A stretch of 64,000 bases of DNA from Sphingomonas sanxanigenens (GCA_003240855.1 QFNN01000002.1:1-64000), one strand, 5' to 3'; shown: positions 17,149-24,827, numbered from the stretch's first letter. Notes: generated by a model from the letters alone, not told the origin. Translations and numbers: made by a program.

Positions 17149-17315
17149 TTGATTAATAAGGATCGCGCGCGTCACGCGAGGGCGGCGAAACCATTTCACA
17201 TTTTCCGTTTAAGCCCGGTCGCCGACGGCCGTTCAGTGCTTCGGCGGCTCCCGCTTCGCTCCGTCCGAATCGGAGGGGAGGAGCGCAGCCGGGAACCAAG
17301 AACGGAGTTCAGGAC

Positions 17316-18125
17316 ATGACCGTTATTTCGACCAACACCGCCGCCCTGCGCGCCCAGAACGGTTCGCGCATGGCGACCGACGCGCTCAACACGGCGATGG
17401 AGCGCCTGTCGACCGGCAAGCGCATCAACAGCGCGAAGGACGACGCCGCCGGCCTCGCGATCGCGACCTCGATGACCTCGCAGATCAAGGGCATGAACCA
17501 GGCGATCCGCAACGCCAATGACGGCATCTCGATGGCGCAGACCGCCGAAGGTTCGCTGAACGAAGTCAGCAACATGCTGCAGCGCGTTCGCGAGCTGGCC
17601 GTCCAGTCGGCATCGGGCACCTACAGCGACGCCGATCGCACCAACCTGCAGACCGAAGTCACCGAGCTGGGCGCGCAGATCGACGACATCCTCAGCAACA
17701 GCAAGTTCAACGGCGTGACGCTGTTCGGCACCGCCGACACCACGATCGACATCCAGACCGGTTCGGAGAACGGCGACACCGTGACGCTGACGATCACCGG
17801 CCTTGACGTGTCGGCCGCCAGCGGCGCGGACATCAGCACCGTTGCCGGTGCGAACAGCGCGATGGACGACGTCAAGGACGCGCTGCAGGCGGTGAACACC
17901 ACCCGCGCCAGCCTGGGCGCCGGCCAGAGCCGCCTGAGCTCGGTCGTCAACAACCTGACCAACAACGTCAACAACCTGTCGGACGCGCGCAGCCGCATCG
18001 AGGACGCCGATTTCTCGGCCGAGACGACCAACCTCGCGAAGGCGCAGATCCTGTCGCAGGCTTCGACCGCGATGCTCGCCCAGGCGAACCAGAGCCAGTC
18101 GAACGTGCTGACGCTGCTCCGCTAA
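17316..18125 (+). CDS. fliC: Flagellin
   Basis: The 269-residue protein is a short flagellin made of the conserved N-terminal D0/D1 part (about 1-140, [33 protein letters not shown]) and the C-terminal D1/D0 part (about 185-269, ending [14 protein letters not shown]). Only a small central segment separates them. Flagellin forms the filament after export. GGAG eight bases upstream is the ribosome-binding site. It is the only flagellin gene in the window, is monocistronic and is followed by a strong terminator. The long leader could allow post-transcriptional control. Confidence 0.96.
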   Translation: MTVISTNTAALRAQNGSRMATDALNTAMERLSTGKRINSAKDDAAGLAIATSMTSQIKGMNQAIRNANDGISMAQTAEGSLNEVSNMLQRVRELAVQSASGTYSDADRTNLQTEVTELGAQIDDILSNSKFNGVTLFGTADTTIDIQTGSENGDTVTLTITGLDVSAASGADISTVAGANSAMDDVKDALQAVNTTRASLGAGQSRLSSVVNNLTNNVNNLSDARSRIEDADFSAETTNLAKAQILSQASTAMLAQANQSQSNVLTLLR

Positions 18126-18441
18126 GCGGCGAAAAGATAAAGTACGAGTAGCTTTGCGTAAAACTGAACCCCGGCGCGCCCCACCGCGCCGGGGTTTCTG
18201 TCTGTCTGAATGAGATGCGGGCCGACGGACGCCAGGCCGATTCGTCTCGCCCTGCAGAAGGGCCGCCTGCTGACGGCGGACGGCGGATGGTGGGCAATTA
18301 TAGCCGCGAGCGGGACACGGCCTTGCGACTGCAGGCCGCTCCCCCCTCTCGCTTCCCGAACTGGCGCGGGATGCGCCGAATCGCCAATCGGTGGCGGCTA
18401 ATCCCGCCTTCCCACCGGCGGCAGGAAGGCTTCGGCCTCTA
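18126..18441. other. Intergenic region between flagellin and fliA (convergent)
   Basis: These 316 bases lie between the ends of two convergent genes. They hold the flagellin terminator at 18169-18200. Other short hairpins include CGGCCT/AGGCCG around 18319-18340 and AGGC-TTCG-GCCT at 18427-18438, just after the fliA stop. The latter may help end fliA transcription. No convincing gene is seen. Confidence 0.6.
18169..18200 (+). terminator. Rho-independent terminator of flagellin gene
   Basis: A ten-base GC-rich stem, CCCCGGCGCG paired with CGCGCCGGGG, has a six-base loop and is followed by TTTCTGT. It lies 44 bases after the flagellin stop codon. The U-tract is short and interrupted. Confidence 0.8.
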
Positions 18442-19179
18442 TCAGTCGATGCGCGCCTTGAGCGCCTTGCGCAGCTTGTCGTGCGCGGCCTTCTTGATCT
18501 GGCAGACGCGCGCGGCGCCAACGCCGAGGACTTCGCCAATCTCCTCGAGATTCAGTTCCTCGACATAATAGAGCTGGATCACCTGCGCCTCACGCTCGGC
18601 GAGCGAGCCGATCGCCGCGATCAGCGTCTGTCGGAGATCCTCCTGCTCCAGCAGCTCGAAGGGATTGGGCTCCTCGCTCATGAACCAGGGGTTGTCGTCG
18701 CTATAGACGCCGTCGATCGGCTCGAAGCGAACCGGCTGGGCGTTGCTGTAGTCGAGACGGAGGCGTTCGGGGGTGACGCCGAGCTTCGCCGCCGTTTCCT
18801 CCTCGGTCGGCGCGCGGCCGAGCCGGGTGTGGAGTTCCGATTCGGCATCGGCGAGCATCCGCCGCCGGCGCATCGCGCCGCGCGTGAGCGTCGCCTGACG
18901 ACGCAGTTCGTCGATCATCGCGCCGCGCAGCCGCGTGGCGAGATATTGGGCGAAGGTCACCTGCCCGCGATCCTCGAAGCTGGCCGCCGCCTCGACAAGC
19001 GCGACGAGGCCGATCTGGACGAGATCCTCGACCTCGACCGCGCTCGAGACGCTGCCATGGACGTGCCAGGCGATGCGCCGGACGAGCGGCATATGATCGC
19101 GGATCAACTGTTCGTGCGCCACAGCAGGGGCAGGCCCCGAGCGGGTATAGAGTTGCGGCGCGGAGAAAGGTGCGTTCAT
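18442..19179 (-). CDS. fliA: Flagellar sigma factor FliA (sigma-28)
   Basis: The 245-residue protein has sigma region 2 (HMPLVRRIAWHV..VEVEDLVQIGLVALVEA, about 28-95), region 3 (APTEEETAAKLGVTPERL) and region 4 (about 185-240, REAQVIQLYYVEELNLEEIG). It directs RNA polymerase to late flagellar promoters, such as those before fliD, flgM and probably flagellin, and is held inactive by FlgM until the hook is complete. The gene follows flhA by ten bases and lies at the end of the transglycosylase-flhA-fliA operon. Confidence 0.95.
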   Translation of the reverse strand: MNAPFSAPQLYTRSGPAPAVAHEQLIRDHMPLVRRIAWHVHGSVSSAVEVEDLVQIGLVALVEAAASFEDRGQVTFAQYLATRLRGAMIDELRRQATLTRGAMRRRRMLADAESELHTRLGRAPTEEETAAKLGVTPERLRLDYSNAQPVRFEPIDGVYSDDNPWFMSEEPNPFELLEQEDLRQTLIAAIGSLAEREAQVIQLYYVEELNLEEIGEVLGVGAARVCQIKKAAHDKLRKALKARID

Positions 19180-19189
19180 CGGCTATTCT

Positions 19190-21280
19190 CTATGCGGCGA
19201 TCTGTTCAGGGGCGCCGACGACGGCGACGACTTCGACCGCCTTGTCGTCGGGGACTTCGGTGAAGGCCATCACCGGCGTGTCGGGCAGCACCGTCCTGAC
19301 CAGCTTGCGCATGGCGGGGCGGATCATCGGCTGAACGACGAGCGCGAAGGGCTTGCCCTGCGCGATCAGCGGGTGGGCGGCATGCTGGAGCGCATCGATG
19401 ATGCGGCGACCGAGATCGGGCTCGATCGCGTGGCGATTGCTCGGGTCCGAGCGGATCGTCTGACCAAGAATCGCCTCCAGCCCACCTTCGAGCGTCATCA
19501 CGCGCAGCGGTTCACGCGGGCCGGCGATGCGCTGGATGATGAGCGCGCCAAGTTCGGGCCGGATCATCTCGACGATCTCGTCGGGATCGTTGCTGCGCTG
19601 GGCGGCGACGGCGATCGCGGCGGCGATGCGGCGGAACTCCTTGAGCGCGATATTTTCGGCCAGGAGCGAACGCAGCACCTGAGTGAGCGCGGTGATCGAC
19701 AGCGGCGCGGGCGACAGCGCGGCGACGAGCGCGGCGGCGCGTTCCTTGAGCCCGTCGAGGAGGCTCTGCACCTCGTCGGGACCAAGCAGCTCGGATGCGT
19801 GCTGGCCGAGGACGTGATTAAGGTGCGTCGCGATGACCGTGCCCGAATCGACGACCATATAGCCGGCGGCCGTCGCTGCGTCGGCGTCGCCATTGGCGAT
19901 CCACACCGCATCAAGCCCGAAGGTCGGATCCTTGGCGGGCTTGCCGTTGAGGCTGCCGACCGCCTGACCGGTATCGAGCGCCAGCATCTCGTCGGGCGAG
20001 ACCATATCCTCGCCCAGGATCACGCCGCCGATGACGATGCGGTAGTTATAAGGCGCAAGGCCGATATTGTCGCGCACACGGACCTGCGGGACGACGAAGC
20101 CCAATTCCTTGGACAACTGTCGGCGGACCCCGGTGATGCGCGTCATCAGCGGCGCGCCGATGCGTTCGTCGACGAGCGGCACGAGGCCGTAGCCGATTTC
20201 GAGATTGACCTGGATATAGTCGCTCACCTCGCTCCAGTCGATCTGGCTGGGATCGGCGGGGGGGGCATCGTCGTTGGCGGGCGCGGGCGGCGCGGGGCGC
20301 GCGGCGCGCTTTGCGAGGCGCCAGGCGGCGAAGCCGGCAGCGCCGGCGGCGGGCAGCATGATGAGATGCGGCATGCCAGGCAGCAGGCCGAGCACGGTGA
20401 GGATCGCGGCGACCGGCACCCAGGTACGCGGGCTGGAGAATTGCGAACCGATCTGGCCGGTCAGATCATGGCTGGACGAAACGCGGGTGACGATCGCGGC
20501 GGCGGCGATCGAGAGCAGAAGCCCCGGCACCTGAGCGACGAGCGCGTCGCCGACCGCAAGCATGACATAGGCCTTGGCGGCTTCGCCCACGCCCATGCCA
20601 TGGCTGACCATGCCGAGGATCAGGCCGCCGACGACGTTGATGCCGAGGATGAGCAGCGCCGCAACCGCATCGCCCTTCACGAACTTCGACGAACCGTCCA
20701 TCGAGCCGTAGAAGTCGGCTTCGGTCGCCACCTCGACGCGGCGCGCCTTGGCCTGATCGGGGGTGATGAGGCCGGCGTTCAGATCGGCGTCGATCGCCAT
20801 CTGCTTGCCGGGCAAGGCATCGAGGGTGAAGCGCGCCGAGACCTCGGAGACGCGGCCCGCGCCCTTGGTGACTACCACCATGTTGATGATGACCAGGATC
20901 GAGAACACCAGCAGGCCGACGACATAGTCGCCGCCGATGATGAATGTGCCGAACGCCTCGATCACATGGCCGGCCGCCGCCTTGCCCTCATGCCCGTGGA
21001 CGAGCACGACGCGCGTCGAAGCCACGTTGAGCGCGAGGCGGAAGAGAGTCGCGAGCAGCAGCACCGTCGGGAAGCTGGAGAAATCGAGCGGCTTTTCCGC
21101 ATTGAGCGCGACCATCAGCACCGCGAGCGAGATCATGATGTTCGCGATGAAGAAAATGTCGAGCATGCCGGCCGGGATCGGCACGACCATGAGCGCGACG
21201 AGCAGCAGGATGCCGGCGGGGAGCGCCGCGAGGCGCGGCAGCGAAGCAAAGCGTTCGAGCGCAGGGGAGAGCGTCGCCAT
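19190..21280 (-). CDS. flhA: Flagellar type III export protein FlhA
   Basis: The 696-residue protein has eight membrane segments in the first half, the FHIPEP-family core (SARFTLDALPGKQMAIDADL) and a large cytoplasmic C-terminal domain that forms the nonameric docking ring for chaperone-substrate complexes. Length and order are typical. It lies four bases after the transglycosylase gene and ten before fliA. The linker between membrane and cytoplasmic parts (about 325-345) is Ala/Pro-rich. Confidence 0.97.
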   Translation of the reverse strand: MATLSPALERFASLPRLAALPAGILLLVALMVVPIPAGMLDIFFIANIMISLAVLMVALNAEKPLDFSSFPTVLLLATLFRLALNVASTRVVLVHGHEGKAAAGHVIEAFGTFIIGGDYVVGLLVFSILVIINMVVVTKGAGRVSEVSARFTLDALPGKQMAIDADLNAGLITPDQAKARRVEVATEADFYGSMDGSSKFVKGDAVAALLILGINVVGGLILGMVSHGMGVGEAAKAYVMLAVGDALVAQVPGLLLSIAAAAIVTRVSSSHDLTGQIGSQFSSPRTWVPVAAILTVLGLLPGMPHLIMLPAAGAAGFAAWRLAKRAARPAPPAPANDDAPPADPSQIDWSEVSDYIQVNLEIGYGLVPLVDERIGAPLMTRITGVRRQLSKELGFVVPQVRVRDNIGLAPYNYRIVIGGVILGEDMVSPDEMLALDTGQAVGSLNGKPAKDPTFGLDAVWIANGDADAATAAGYMVVDSGTVIATHLNHVLGQHASELLGPDEVQSLLDGLKERAAALVAALSPAPLSITALTQVLRSLLAENIALKEFRRIAAAIAVAAQRSNDPDEIVEMIRPELGALIIQRIAGPREPLRVMTLEGGLEAILGQTIRSDPSNRHAIEPDLGRRIIDALQHAAHPLIAQGKPFALVVQPMIRPAMRKLVRTVLPDTPVMAFTEVPDDKAVEVVAVVGAPEQIAA

Positions 21281-21284
21281 CGGA

Positions 21285-22145
21285 TCAGCCCCCCAGCGAC
21301 GCGAGCATCAGATAGGCGAGCTTCGCCGTCTCGGGCGTCGGCCGGAGCAGCGAGGCCTGATCGCCTTGCGAGGCGGCGAGGAGGCGATCGAGCGTCGAGC
21401 CGCCATCCTCATCGCCGGCATCCCCGGCGGCCGCCCCGCCAAGCGCGGCGAGATTGACTGGCAACGCGCCGTTGCCGGGGCTTGCCGCATCCGGCAAATC
21501 CTTGCCGCCGGCGGCAATCTGCGCGCCTTTCTCGATCTTGGCGGCGAAGCGCTGATAAATGTCGCCCAGCGAGCGCGCCGAGCCGTCGGACGCATAGAAG
21601 ATCGAGCGGTTCGATGCAGCGGCGGCAGGGAAGAGCGATGCCGCCGAGCGATCGGGATCGCTGGCCATCGCGCCGAGGAACTTCCTGGCGCCGGCAGCGC
21701 CAAGGAAATGCGCCATGTAGAGATCGGCGCCGCCGACGCTGCGGCCAAGCGCGCTTTCCAGAGACTGCTTGTTGTCCGCGGCATGCTCGGCCGCCATCAA
21801 CGAGGCCGTGGCGCTGTCGTTGCGCAGATCGAGGATCGCGGCGCGCGTGGCGCCGTCAGCGACATAATAGCGGCCGTTCGATCCCTGGCTGATCGCGGCG
21901 GATGCCCAGCCGAGGCCATGTTCCCCGCCATGCTGCTTCACCACGGCGAGCCAGCTCTGGTCGACGAACTGATAGAGGCCGGAGGCGCTGCTGGTCGCGG
22001 CGCGCGCATTGGGCCGCAGGCTCGATTCGACCTGCGCCTGACCCAGCAGATAGGAGAAATCGACGCCGGTCGTGGCGCTTGCCCGTGCGATGTCGGACTG
22101 GACCTTTCCGGTCGCCCCCGCCGACGTCAGACTGCCGATCGCCAT
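21285..22145 (-). CDS. Lytic transglycosylase, flagellar (SltF-like)
   Basis: The 286-residue product has an SLT-type lysozyme fold in its first 200 residues. The probable catalytic glutamate is E40 in LLGQAQVESSLRPNARA, followed by SGLYQFVDQSWL. These enzymes cut peptidoglycan glycan strands. FlgJ here (31031) lacks the muramidase domain found in enterobacteria, so this enzyme probably opens the wall for the rod, as SltF does in Rhodobacter. I see no obvious cleavable signal peptide, so export may use the flagellar apparatus. It heads an operon with flhA and fliA under a sigma-54 promoter. The coding region contains a phased hexamer array at 21472-21517. Confidence 0.82.
   Translation of the reverse strand: MAIGSLTSAGATGKVQSDIARASATTGVDFSYLLGQAQVESSLRPNARAATSSASGLYQFVDQSWLAVVKQHGGEHGLGWASAAISQGSNGRYYVADGATRAAILDLRNDSATASLMAAEHAADNKQSLESALGRSVGGADLYMAHFLGAAGARKFLGAMASDPDRSAASLFPAAAASNRSIFYASDGSARSLGDIYQRFAAKIEKGAQIAAGGKDLPDAASPGNGALPVNLAALGGAAAGDAGDEDGGSTLDRLLAASQGDQASLLRPTPETAKLAYLMLASLGG
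21472..21517. promoter_or_regulatory. Intragenic array of five TTGCCG/CGGCAA hexamers at 10-base steps
   Basis: Hexamers start at 21472 (TTGCCG), 21482 (TTGCCG), 21492 (CGGCAA), 21502 (TTGCCG) and 21512 (CGGCAA), exactly ten bases apart. The array lies inside the transglycosylase coding region, about 670-730 bases downstream of its sigma-54 promoter. Orientation order of the first four matches the array at 24738. I infer an enhancer for the FlbD-like activator. Confidence 0.6.
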
Positions 22146-22187
22146 AAATGCACTATCCCGTGATCAAACCCTGTTCGGGGCTTGATC

Positions 22188-22203
22188 AGCAAGAGCCGTG
22201 CCA
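22188..22203 (-). promoter_or_regulatory. Sigma-54 promoter of transglycosylase-flhA-fliA operon
   Basis: The minus strand reads TGGCAC-GGCTC-TTGCT, an exact -24/-12 consensus with correct spacing. The expected start of transcription is near 22177, about 32 bases before the ATG at 22145. This makes fliA expression sigma-54 dependent, placing sigma-28 below sigma-54 in the hierarchy. Confidence 0.78.
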
Positions 22204-22262
22204 GTTTTGGTTAACGCGATCGCGTGCGGCGAATGAACCGGGCGACGCGCCCGGACCGAAAA

Positions 22263-22571
22263 TCAGGCCGCGTGGCGCGGCGAGTAAACGGCAGCCGACA
22301 GGCCAGTAAGCGTTTCGAGCCGGCTGCGGACGTTGGCGCTCATCAGATTGACGTAGATGCGCGCGGTTTCGTTGAGCGTCTGCGCTTCCTGCGCGAGCGC
22401 GCGGACTTCGTCGTCGACATCGGCCGCATCCCACGGACCGGCGATCAGGCCGAGGCCGCTCTGCTTGGCGTCGGTCGCCTCAGCGAGCGCCGCGACGTCG
22501 AAACGCTTCAGCGCCGCAATCTCGGCATGGAGCGATTCAACCACCTGCCTCAGCGCGTCAATCCTGTTCAT
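22263..22571 (-). CDS. flgN: FlgN-like flagellar chaperone
   Basis: The 102-residue helical protein begins MNRIDALRQVVESLHAEIAA and ends with NVRSRLETLTGLSAAVYSPR. Size, helical heptad pattern and position after flgM fit FlgN, the export chaperone for hook-associated proteins FlgK and FlgL. The start at 22571 overlaps the flgM stop by four bases. Sequence conservation in FlgN is low, so the call rests largely on context. Confidence 0.72.
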   Translation of the reverse strand: MNRIDALRQVVESLHAEIAALKRFDVAALAEATDAKQSGLGLIAGPWDAADVDDEVRALAQEAQTLNETARIYVNLMSANVRSRLETLTGLSAAVYSPRHAA

Positions 22572-22873
22572 TCGGCTCCATCCTTCGGCGTGGCCCAATC
22601 GAGCTGCGCCGCGATCAGCCGGTCGGCGATCCTGGCGGGAACGATCGGGAAGCGACCCTGCTGGATCGCGCGCTTGATCTGCTGGACGCGCTCGCGATCG
22701 ACCGGCGGCGACGCCGCCATGTCGCGCGCGGCGGCGCGGACCTCGGATTCGGCGATACGCGCCGCCCCGTCGCTTTCGACGCGCTGGACGGGCGCAGCGG
22801 CGCCGACCTTGTCGGTGACGCTCGCGGTCCGGCTGGAAACGGCGCCGGTCTTGATGCCGATCGGATCGATCAT
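22568..22873 (-). CDS. flgM: Anti-sigma-28 factor FlgM
   Basis: The 101-residue protein has a disordered N-terminal half and the FlgM C-terminal sigma-binding block VDRERVQQIKRAIQQGRFPI (about 59-78). It starts MIDPIGIKTG, typical of the family. FlgM holds FliA inactive until it is exported through the completed hook-basal body. A GGAAAGGAGG ribosome-binding site is strong. A candidate sigma-28 promoter sits 40 bases upstream, which would give feedback of FliA on its own inhibitor. flgN is coupled downstream. Confidence 0.9.
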   Translation of the reverse strand: MIDPIGIKTGAVSSRTASVTDKVGAAAPVQRVESDGAARIAESEVRAAARDMAASPPVDRERVQQIKRAIQQGRFPIVPARIADRLIAAQLDWATPKDGAE

Positions 22874-22913
22874 TGCCCCGCCTCCTTTCCTGTCAAAGCA
22901 TGGGTCTGACAGT

Positions 22914-22940
22914 CAAACGGCCGGTTGCAGGAAATGTTTA
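22914..22940 (-). promoter_or_regulatory. Candidate sigma-28 promoter of flgM-flgN
   Basis: The minus strand reads TAAACATT, an 11-base spacer, then GCCGTTTG. The TAAA and GCCG parts and the spacing match the sigma-28 consensus; the last bases of the -10 do not. It lies in the gap between flgA and flgM. Confidence 0.5.
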
Positions 22941-22951
22941 GCTTTTTTGCT

Positions 22952-23446
22952 CTACCAGCCCGGCAGCGTCGCCTGCCCGGGCGCGGTTGCGACCGCAAGT
23001 ACCGGATTTTTCGCGCCATCTACCTTGATCGCGATGCGCGCGCCGGCGACCGCATCCCCCAGGGCCACGCCATCGCTGGTGACGGAAAAGCCATTATTTT
23101 CGGCCGAAACGGTGACGGGATCGCCGCGCCGGATGACCGGATCCTGCTTTACAGGGGCGGCCGCGACAGGAAGAGGCGCCGCCTTGACGGGGACGAAAAC
23201 GCGCCAGCCGGCCGCATCGGGGCAACTGATCACGATCGCGTCGCGCCGCTCGCTGCGCCAGCCGATCAACGGCTGCGACGCGCAATCCTGCAGGCGCATC
23301 CGCTTGTCGATGGGCGCGACCGGGCCGCCCTCCGCGCCCATCGGCGCGCCGGCGAATCGCGCAGCCATACGGTCGAGCGCGGAAAGATCGGTCGCAGCCA
23401 TGGCCGGTGCGGCGAGGCTGGCGAGAAGAAGGAAGCGGATCATCAC
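22952..23446 (-). CDS. flgA: P-ring assembly chaperone FlgA
   Basis: The 164-residue protein has a signal peptide (about 1-18, LLLASLAAPAMAA) and a C-terminal SAF-type domain that ends in the family pattern NPVLAVATAPGQATLPGW. FlgA is a periplasmic chaperone for FlgI. It is shorter than the enterobacterial protein, as in other alphaproteobacteria. It lies 17 bases after the PomB-like gene and before flgM, so the stator-like pair and flgA share a transcript. Confidence 0.9.
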   Translation of the reverse strand: MMIRFLLLASLAAPAMAATDLSALDRMAARFAGAPMGAEGGPVAPIDKRMRLQDCASQPLIGWRSERRDAIVISCPDAAGWRVFVPVKAAPLPVAAAPVKQDPVIRRGDPVTVSAENNGFSVTSDGVALGDAVAGARIAIKVDGAKNPVLAVATAPGQATLPGW

Positions 23447-23463
23447 TGGTTTCCGTTCGCTGT

Positions 23464-23979
23464 TCAGTGGCCGAAGCCGATGGTGACGATGACGCGGCGC
23501 CCCTCGGGGCGACCAGCGGCGGGGGGAGGCGCAATCACGGCCGAAATCCTGACCCGGCCGGGGCCAGCCTGTCGTTCGAGCACCGAGGCGACGGCGGCGG
23601 CGCGCGCCGAGGCCAGCGCCAGCGCCGAGCCGTCGAGCCGATCGGCGGGGCTGCCATCGGCATAGCCGGTGACTTCAAGATAAGTGCGCGCGTCGCGCGT
23701 GGCGTCCGCCGCCCAGTCGCTGACGAAGCGCAGCGAGCCGGGCGCAGCCGAGCCCGGCGCAAAACCGCTGACGATATTCGCTTCGAGCGGGATTTCCGAC
23801 TTGGAGCGTTCAGCCGTCGCGCCGCCGAACGCCTGACGGATGCCGGCGGCGAGCGCGGAGCGCGTCTGCACATCCTGACGCTGCGTCGCCTGGACAAAGA
23901 CGAAGAAGGCGACGAGCAGCAGCGACAGATCCGCGAGCGTAATCAGCCAGAGCGGGCGCGAGGGACGGGCGGGCGTCAT
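23464..23979 (-). CDS. MotB/PomB-like stator protein, short and divergent
   Basis: The 171-residue protein has one N-terminal membrane helix, WLITLADLSLLLVAFFVF, with an aspartate (D17) in the position of the ion-binding Asp of MotB/PomB. Its OmpA-like C-terminal domain is divergent: GYADGSPADR replaces the usual GHTD motif, and the NRRV motif reads EGRRVIV. It is much shorter than the canonical MotB at 35009 (295 residues), lacking most of the linker. It overlaps the PomA-like gene by four bases. By inference it forms a second stator with that partner. Peptidoglycan binding may be weak; an accessory or load-specific role is possible. Confidence 0.75.
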   Translation of the reverse strand: MTPARPSRPLWLITLADLSLLLVAFFVFVQATQRQDVQTRSALAAGIRQAFGGATAERSKSEIPLEANIVSGFAPGSAAPGSLRFVSDWAADATRDARTYLEVTGYADGSPADRLDGSALALASARAAAVASVLERQAGPGRVRISAVIAPPPAAGRPEGRRVIVTIGFGH

Positions 23980-24632
23980 GCGCTTTCCCGGCGACGCGGC
24001 GGCGCGGCATAGCGGCGGGCCAGCGCCATCAGCGGCGCGCGCAGGCGGCGGCGCGCAATCTCCTCACGCCGCGACTGGCGGCGCAGGCGCGCGGCGATCG
24101 GCGCGAAAACCAGATTGGCGAACAAGGCGCCATAAAGGGTGGCGAGCAGCGCGACGGCCATCGCGCCGCCGATCGTTGCGGGATCCTCCATCCCGCGAAA
24201 CATGCGAACGAGGCCCAGCAGCGTGCCGATCATCCCCATGGCGGGCGCGGCTTCGGACGCAGCCTGCCAGAAATCATGCACGACGGCGTGACGTTCGGCC
24301 CGCTGCGCCGCGCGCGCGGCCAGCAGCGCATCGACCGCCTCGGCGCTGGCGCCGTCCCCGATCGCCTCCACAGCGGCGGCGATATCGGGATCGGCGAGGA
24401 TAGCGGCGTCGACCGCGACGAGATTGCCCTTGGCGATCCGTTCGGCCTTCACGATCCGCGCGCGCGCATCCTGCGCGTCAAACGGCGTGCCCGTCAGGCG
24501 GCGCAGCGCCGCGAAGGCCGCGCCGGTATCGGACAGCGGCCCGCGCAGCGCAGTTGCGACGAACGTCCCGCCAAGGACGATGGCGATCGCCAGCGGATCG
24601 ATGAACTGGATGATGAGTTTCGCATTAGGCAT
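23976..24632 (-). CDS. MotA/PomA-like stator protein
   Basis: The 218-residue protein belongs to the MotA/TolQ/ExbB proton channel family. The block APAMGMIGTLLGLVRMFRGM, followed by GGAMAVALLATLYGALFANL, matches PomA. The N terminus reads DPLAIAIVLGGTFVATALRG, typical of the first PomA helix. The start at 24632 lies only 12 bases past the -12 element of a sigma-54 promoter, so the mRNA may be almost leaderless. It is separate from the classical motA-motB at 34142. Coupled to the short PomB-like gene. Confidence 0.8.
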   Translation of the reverse strand: MPNAKLIIQFIDPLAIAIVLGGTFVATALRGPLSDTGAAFAALRRLTGTPFDAQDARARIVKAERIAKGNLVAVDAAILADPDIAAAVEAIGDGASAEAVDALLAARAAQRAERHAVVHDFWQAASEAAPAMGMIGTLLGLVRMFRGMEDPATIGGAMAVALLATLYGALFANLVFAPIAARLRRQSRREEIARRRLRAPLMALARRYAAPPRRRESA

Positions 24633-24643
24633 CGCCCCCGTAT

Positions 24644-24659
24644 TGCAAGGGCCGGGCCA
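24644..24659 (-). promoter_or_regulatory. Sigma-54 promoter of PomAB-like-flgA operon
   Basis: The minus strand reads TGGCCC-GGCCC-TTGCA with exact N5 spacing. The expected transcription start is about 24634, two bases before the ATG at 24632. It is divergent from the flgB promoter, with the hexamer array between them. Confidence 0.65.
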
Positions 24660-24737
24660 AATGGCGCCGTTATCAGCGCAAGGCGGCTTCGTCGCGCCCG
24701 CCGCCCCATGACTGGCGGCGCATCGCCCATAGAAGCT

Positions 24738-24784
24738 TTGCCGCGAATTGCCGCCCACCGGCAAAATCTTGCCGCCCTTTGCCG
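24738..24784. promoter_or_regulatory. Phased array of five TTGCCG/CGGCAA hexamers between divergent sigma-54 promoters
   Basis: Hexamers start at 24738, 24748, 24759 (inverted, CGGCAA), 24769 and 24779, i.e. steps of 10, 11, 10 and 10 bases. The central pair forms the inverted repeat CGGCAA-AATC-TTGCCG. The array ends 44 bases before the flgB -24 element and starts about 80 bases upstream of the PomA-like promoter. This is the expected location for a sigma-54 enhancer; the FlbD-like protein is the likely binder. Confidence 0.7.
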
Positions 24785-24827
24785 CCTGCGCCGCCCGACC
24801 GGGCATTGGCGCGGCTTTTCCCGCAAT

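Noticed and set aside
18201..18441. Small frames after the flagellin terminator
   Set aside because: No ribosome-binding site, no plausible start and Arg-rich products; treated as intergenic.
17196..18539. Long open frame antisense to flagellin
   Set aside because: It mirrors the flagellin gene and continues over the terminator, so it cannot be a real gene.
19373..21457. Long open frame antisense to flhA
   Set aside because: Composition (Arg, His, Asp repeats) is typical of the mirror frame of GC-rich coding DNA; flhA is certain.
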